Assembly (NCBI RefSeq): GCF_000090795.2 | Contig: NW_003546242.1 | Coordinates: 485,027-505,834, forward strand | Length of the DNA stretch: 20,808 bases | From: Amphimedon queenslandica | Taxonomy: Eukaryota; Porifera; Demospongiae; Haplosclerida; Niphatidae | Direction of reading: 5' to 3' | Shown here: piece by piece, positions 16,585-20,808 of the stretch | How positions within the stretch are numbered: the first letter of the stretch is position 1 | How the letters are laid out: each line of letters begins with the position of its first letter | Program-made: the position numbers and the translations under genes | The notes under the pieces: model-generated | The model's input: the letters and a program-made list of their open reading frames with translations, nothing else | The model's database searches: none | What the model was told of the DNA's origin: nothing

Positions 16585-17287
16585 CAATACGGAGTGCTTC
16601 TTTGCCGAATTTGATTAGCATTTACTTCTGAAAACAAGTTTGAATTCCTAGAGAAAAATCACTTACTGAAAAGTAATTTAAATTATTGCTCTGCTCAACA
16701 CCTTGCTCTTTAAATAAAAGTTAAGAGATTTGTCTTTACTCTCACTTTGTAAATTTTCTATCCACAACTGTACACGCAAATGGTCATTAGTGTGATACTG
16801 GATTCCCTCAATATTGAATGTTGTATATATCTTGATGATTTATTAATTCAGATCAATCTATCTTAGTACCTTCATCACCATCATGTATAGAGTTTAATAT
16901 CTCTTGAATTGTGACACCATCTTGCATTTTTGCTGCTATCTATGTCTTGTTGAACCTTGAAGGGGAATATGAGCTAATTCAGCAAGTGATGATCACAAGT
17001 TTCAACAGCGACATTAGAGATTCATCTACATGCTCTAGTATAGGCAACACATTATCTATAAACTTTATTACTTCCTTGCAGCTTTAATGCTCTTTCTCCT
17101 TAGCAATTGCAATAATAGTAGTAACACAAATGATCCCCTTGTTTCTGAAAAGCAGAATCCAAGACAAGTGATGAGGAAACAATTTTTCGAAATCTGATTG
17201 CCATGCCATAAAATCCTCCAATGTATCAAACTTCCTCGTTTTAACTTCAATACAATGACTGTGGCTTAAACTGGTCGATGTTGGCAA
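16585..17287 (-). pseudogene. MULE-type transposase pseudogene, N-terminal half
   Basis: The - strand begins near 17287 with KTRKFDTLEDFMAWQSDFEK, an aromatic-acidic segment usual at the start of these transposases. After shifts it reads AKEKEH, KMQDGVTIQEILNSIHDGDE, LINHQDIYNIQ (about 16850), then IEGIQYHTNDHLRVQLWIEN (about 16815-16755). Then comes DFSLGIQTCFQ (16660-16628), a stop, and MLIKFGKEALRIDSTA (to about 16585). The order, including R/H-D-I-x-N-I, H-T-N-D and the D-S-T near the first catalytic Asp, is that of Mutator-like (MULE) transposases abundant in sponges and other invertebrates. Several frameshifts and stops show it is dead. The rest of the catalytic domain is not visible to the left. 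Confidence 0.5.
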
Positions 17288-17603
17288 ATTTATACTGGCA
17301 CATGTGTATAATTATGGTGATGATAAAATGAAGCACTATTGTGCAATGGACTCGCCTGCTGAAATTCCATAAGTGATATGAGTTCCTTTTATTGCGATAA
17401 TTTTAAATGAAGTTTCTACAGAACTGGTACCAGTCACTATTTTTGGAGGCTTGCAGAACTGACACGATGATGTGATGCATTAACTACATCTGTTTTATGT
17501 ATACCTGACTTAATTTAAATCTATCAAAATAATACTGATATAATTGCTGTTTTATTGTAAGTTTGTATTAGTAAATATGACATGTGATTGAGTAGGGTCA
17601 GTG
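17288..17603. other. Spacer without recognised genes between two - strand pseudogenes
   Basis: AT-rich and without a motif-bearing frame. Confidence 0.4.
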
Positions 17604-17793
17604 TCAAGAGTTTCTGCAGAACCAGTGTCCAGTTTTAGGTCTGTCTTTTAAACCACAACATTTTAAGTGACTCCACTATAAGCAATGATCACATCCTATA
17701 GATTGGAAAATGTTAAGATCTTTATGACAGCTATTACAAGAGTATATGTGTGTCTGCTGTTTCTGTGGTACCACACTCATTACACACAGCCAT
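17604..17793 (-). pseudogene. PHD-finger remnant with last zinc ligand lost
   Basis: The - strand starts MAVCNECGTTETADTHI and shifts frame at TACTCTTGT. It then reads CNSCHKDLNIFQSIGCDHC, a stop, WSHLKCCGLKDRPKTGHWFC, R, N, S. The spacing C-x2-C, about 11 residues, C-x2-C, W-x-H-x2-C, then W-x-C-x2 is that of a PHD-type finger. Position 8, normally Cys, is Ser, immediately before a stop. PHD fingers bind histone H3 tails in chromatin proteins and also occur in transposon-encoded proteins. One frameshift, an internal TGA/TAG-type break and the missing ligand show decay. It lies just downstream of another - strand peptide (17837-17977). Confidence 0.5.
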
Positions 17794-17836
17794 GCATCGT
17801 TAGTAAAAAATGATCGAATGAGATGTACATCAACAT

Positions 17837-17977
17837 TTAATCAAAGACTCCTTCATGTAAAAGCTCCGGTTTCCTTTCTACTTTTTCTTTTTCAATTAGA
17901 TTTTTAGGATTACTAAGAACAGAAGTAGGTATATTTTTAGCCACCAACCACTCTATTGTTGCTACAAGAAACACCAT
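17837..17977 (-). pseudogene. Short peptide upstream of the PHD remnant, probably same transposon gene
   Basis: 46 codons from the ATG at 17977: MVFLVATIEWLVAKNIPTSV, then LSNPKNLIEKEKVERKPELL and a short acidic end. It has an amphipathic start and a charged linker. I do not recognise a family. Its strand and closeness to the PHD remnant (44 bases upstream) suggest that both come from one broken gene, whose earlier part could be the fragment at 19024-19155. Confidence 0.3.
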
Positions 17978-19023
17978 GTAAGTTAAAACACCCATATCAA
18001 ATTATTTAGCTAATGTACCTTTTTGCTTAACACTTGAATGAAATTTTATAAAAGGCAAAATTTTGTTTGCAGAATACTTTCATCTTTAGGTCAACAGTCA
18101 ATTCAAGTCCCTTGGGTCTACCTTGTTTCTTCACTCTTCTATGTACACAGCCAAGAATTTTACTTTGAATCACGACTGATAGAAATCAGAATCAGCCTTG
18201 ATACATTCCTGTATCATGGATTTTGTGCAGCCTGCAAAGCAATGAGTCTAGTATGATACAATCAAGATAACCATCCATGATACAACCATGCTGGAGTACG
18301 GCCCTGGTTCAGCCAGAGCAACAGACATGATACAACATTGATGCCAGTCAGGACTGTATCAAAATAGACGTCAGGCCTGAATCATTGATTTTGGGTAGTG
18401 GCCTGTATCAGAGATCATAATTCTTTGCTGTGTAATGTAATATTTAATATTAACAAAAAGTACAGATGAATGTCATGATATCACAATAAATCTTCAAACT
18501 TGGGTTTCTTTTATTAGTAATATCAGTACAAGATCCTAACTCATATCAATGAACAATGCAACAAAATATGACTAAAAGTTTCAAATGAGTTAATTTAGTC
18601 ACCTGCATTTAACAATTTATTCATCTTGGACTCTCTTGTACCTCAGGAATTGAAAGATAGGGTATGTCAGAGTTAAGCTTAACAAAACGAGAAAAGGTGA
18701 TATCAATCCCTACAAGTATAGTGTGGTACATGTACATTCATCTGTAGTATCTTACAGCTATGAGCACTCTTGAAGAGATCTTTTTAAACTTGTTGAAGTT
18801 GTACATGCAATTAAGTCAAAGATTAATATGAAGTATTACAGGTAATGTATACACACTTGTAGTTTGCAATTTATCCTGAATTTCTTTGTTCCCACCACTT
18901 GTGGTATCTACTATCTCACTACAGCTATCATTAACATTTTCTCTCTAAAGTATCTCTTTCTGAAAGTTACCACATAAAGGATATAATATAAAGGGTACTC
19001 ACTTCCATAAAACCATCCATTTT
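17978..19023. other. DNA without recognised genes, containing a TGATACA motif cluster
   Basis: No supported gene; the + strand frame at 18038-18256 has no motif. A - strand stretch near 18740-18645 (GIDITFSRFVKLNSDIPYLS) is open for about 30 codons but matches nothing I know. The motif cluster at 18199-18410 is listed separately. Confidence 0.4.
18199..18410. repeat. Cluster of seven TGATACA / TGTATCA motifs
   Basis: The exact 7-mer TGATACA occurs at 18199, 18254, 18278 and 18328, and its reverse complement TGTATCA at 18210, 18355 and 18404. Seven copies lie within 212 bases. Neighbouring bases are partly shared (CATGATACAAC twice; CCATGATACA against TGTATCATGG). This could be the subterminal repeat zone of a small DNA element or a cluster of protein-binding sites. 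Confidence 0.6.
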
Positions 19024-19155
19024 TTAAACACTTTCTCCTTTTGACCATGAAGTGATTATCTTTAATTTGTTACATTGCTGTTCAAATTTAGACCCAATGG
19101 CTTCTGAAGCCAGAGATGCAAGTTTTGTTGTAATCTTAGATGCATGGCGAAATTT
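19024..19155 (-). pseudogene. Possible MULE transposase C-terminal fragment
   Basis: Behind an acceptor-like TTACTTTCAG, 43 codons read KFRHASKITTKLASLASEAI, then GSKFEQQCNKL and SWSKGESV to a TAA. The helical F-R-H-A ... I-A/T-x-K-L/I-A-S-L-A-S-E segment, ending in a S-W-x-x-G-E/K-x-V motif, resembles the tail after the SWIM finger in invertebrate MULE proteins, as far as I can recall. No SWIM Cys/His cluster is seen upstream. It could instead be an exon of an unrelated - strand gene. Confidence 0.3.
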
Positions 19156-19579
19156 CTGAAAGTAAACAGTGGACATAATATATGTTCATGTGTATATTAC
19201 ACTATAAATGAATATATTTGTAAAAAGTAACGTGTCAATTTATTTTAAAAGAGCATTTACTGTTTTAGTAATAAACTTTGACCCCAACAAAATATAAGGA
19301 AGTAATTAATTTATCAGTCCACTTGCACAAAATTAAATTGCCATTAATATTTTCTTGTGTTCAACTTATTAATATGCATTCATGTCTATGCAATGTATAT
19401 GTGCTTTACAAGATGGAAAGCTACTTCAGCATGAGTAATGTATAGCTGTATAATACATAAATAAATACTTGCACTTCTAATTATGAAACAAAACTCAGTA
19501 TATTAATAACATAAAGCAAAGCCAGCTATATCAAGGGATGCTACTTTTGCTAGTACTGTAACAGCTTTAATATACCTCT
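19156..19579. other. DNA without recognised genes
   Basis: Very AT-rich; nothing supported between the MULE-like fragment and the LTR. Confidence 0.5.
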
Positions 19580-19767
19580 TGTAATATTGGGTTGTGTTGA
19601 ATAAGGCTGGGATTGCAGAAGATAGAGGGCACAGCTATTACAAGCATTTACCGCTCAGTGACTACCATGGTAATAATATTAAAGTTAACAACACAAATCA
19701 ATAACTTAACTGAGCATGTACAGGAATTGTGTATGCATAGTGTATAAACTTTAATTATAACATTACA
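19580..19767 (-). repeat. 3' LTR of a Ty3/Gypsy element (188 bp)
   Basis: Ends are TGTAAT...ATTACA. On the - strand it begins TGTAATGTTATAATT, immediately after a polypurine tract (AAAGAAGGAAAGA, 19780-19768), and ends CCCAATATTACA. It lies 16 bases after the stop codon of the pol fragment, the right place for a 3' LTR. No second copy is in the window. Confidence 0.65.
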
Positions 19768-19780
19768 TCTTTCCTTCTTT
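19768..19780 (-). other. Polypurine tract
   Basis: AAAGAAGGAAAGA on the - strand, between the pol stop codon and the TG of the LTR. This is the primer site for plus-strand DNA synthesis in LTR retrotransposons. Confidence 0.55.
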
Positions 19781-19783
19781 GAG

Positions 19784-20266
19784 TTACTTATAACTAGGAT
19801 CCCATCGATCTGGTTTTGTGGTACTATGAGTACTTCTTATCAGTGGTGGTATGACTGGTTCTGTGTTTGTCTCTGTAGTTTCATTATCTCGAGGAGATGG
19901 CATAGTAACAAGATCTCTCCTATTACGTCGATAGACAACATTGTTGTCTGTTTCTACCTCATAAGATCTAGGAGCCACTTTTTTCTGTACCTGAGCTTGC
20001 TCTTGTATATTAGATATCCAGACCATATCTCCTTGTTCCAAATCTGGTAATTCTCTTGAGCCATGATGATGATCATAATTACATTTCTGATTTGATTTCT
20101 GCTTTTTATCTTTCTCTTCTACTTCATGTCTGTCTGGAATAGTTGGTTCCCTCGATTCCCTAGTAGATGGAATATTAGACTGTAATTTTCTGCTCATCAG
20201 TATCTCTGAGGGACTATAACCATTAGAGAGAGGGGTACTTCTGTACAGTCCATACGCCAACTGCAC
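19784..20266 (-). pseudogene. Ty3/Gypsy integrase C-terminal region, end of pol
   Basis: 160 open codons. The start reads LAYGLYRSTPLSNGYSPSEI, the conserved Y-R-x-T-P...G-Y-S-P-x-E/A segment near the end of the integrase catalytic core. It continues LMSRKLQSNIPS, KQKSNQKCNYD, then the C-terminal barrel RELPDLEQGDMVWI, VAPRSYEVET and RRNRRDLVTM. It ends DPSYK at a TAA close to a polypurine tract and LTR. That is the usual end of Gypsy pol. The first codon is GTG, and a stop lies three codons upstream, so this is a 5'-truncated copy. It is intact from there on, cleaner than the Gypsy fragment at 4936-5925. The two might belong to related families, but they share no overlapping part. Confidence 0.85.
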
Positions 20267-20808
20267 CGGAAGTCATAAACGCCTGTATAATTTTATTTGC
20301 AATACAATACACAATATGAATAATTAATGAGCTTCTCATTTATTTGATATCTTTTTTACTTTTAATACCATACGCATAAAATTTGCTAACAGTACACAGT
20401 ACATGTATATCTATCATCATAAAAAATATCAAAAAATTTAGATACACTATAACAAAACTAAAAGTAGCAGAACTCCTCAACTTCCATCGCTGCTTGTTGT
20501 GTTTGCGACAATCTATACTTGCTGTCCATTTACTAATAACAAAAGAAGAGCCAGAAGAACATATTTCAGAAGTTTAAAGTTGTTCCAGCCAGAAATCAGG
20601 ATGCTGTGATATCTGAAAGTCCTCAGCACAAAATATGAAGCAATGACTGGTGTACAATCACGCTCTAAAAATATTTCAGACCACTTCATTAAAGTAGAAT
20701 GACTTACTAATGATTCTGAGCCTGGACTCTGTAGGATAAAGTACAAAATAGTAAAATTTATGACATGAGACAATGGCTGAAACTAACACAATGGATGCCC
20801 CTGGGACA
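20267..20808. other. DNA right of the Gypsy truncation, no supported gene
   Basis: The - strand frame at 20513-20773 begins behind an acceptor-like CCTACAG at 20729-20734 and is open, but needs a frameshift to continue in the most protein-like way (AEDFQISQHPDFWLEQL in the next frame). It matches nothing I recognise. The + strand frame at 20383-20577 is likely its shadow. Confidence 0.35.

Noticed and set aside
20574..20728. - strand exon candidate behind CCTACAG
   Set aside because: The two protein-like pieces lie in different frames and neither matches a family I know.
1..20808. tRNA, rRNA or other structured RNA genes
   Set aside because: No tRNA box pair, cloverleaf or rRNA-like conserved block was recognised on reading either strand.

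Overview
The window looks like AT-rich nuclear DNA of an early-branching animal, most likely a demosponge. The clearest host gene is a MAP2K5 (MEK5) homologue on the + strand. Three exons are visible: a 32-nt micro-exon (1161-1192), a linker exon (1246-1359) and the exon with the glycine-rich ATP loop (11461-11525). The first two are separated by a 53-nt intron, typical of compact sponge genes. The second and third are separated by a 10.1-kb intron. No further kinase exon was recognised up to the end of the window, so the next intron is probably also at least 9.2 kb. No tRNA, rRNA, CRISPR or operon-like organisation was seen.

Almost everything else recognisable is degraded mobile DNA. From the left: a terminal-inverted-repeat element cut by the window edge (1-611); a helix-turn-helix transposase remnant on the - strand (about 646-855); a GC-richer element set between arrays of ACAAGGTTGT-like repeats (2521-3910); a Ty3/Gypsy fragment on the + strand (4936-5925) with RNase H and integrase parts and a 77-bp inverted self-duplication; and a BEL/Pao retrotransposon on the - strand (about 5912-9450) with its 5' LTR, TATA box, possible primer-binding site, Gag, protease and reverse transcriptase, but no RNase H, integrase or 3' LTR. 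Next come a possible solo LTR (9918-10133), a 504-bp pogo-like element flanked by TA (10285-10788) that keeps the start of a transposase, and a zinc-finger remnant of hAT/ZNF862 type (10942-11268).

In the second intron, 11906-13422 is a composite: two direct repeats of about 300 bp bracket two inverted copies of a Gag-like coding segment, one followed by a CCHC zinc knuckle. A second small inverted-repeat element (15637-15842) has ends resembling the pogo-like one. Further right on the - strand are a MULE-type transposase pseudogene (16585-17287), a PHD-finger remnant with its upstream peptide (17604-17977), a possible MULE C-terminal fragment (19024-19155), and the 3' end of another Gypsy element with integrase C-terminus, polypurine tract and 188-bp LTR (19580-20266).

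The coding remnants do not work together as a system; apart from MAP2K5 they are a layered graveyard of mobile elements. The most unusual items are the two inverted self-duplications of retroelement coding DNA and the direct-repeat-flanked Gag-like element, which I could not assign to a named family. Domain names rest on reading translated motifs by eye, without database searches.
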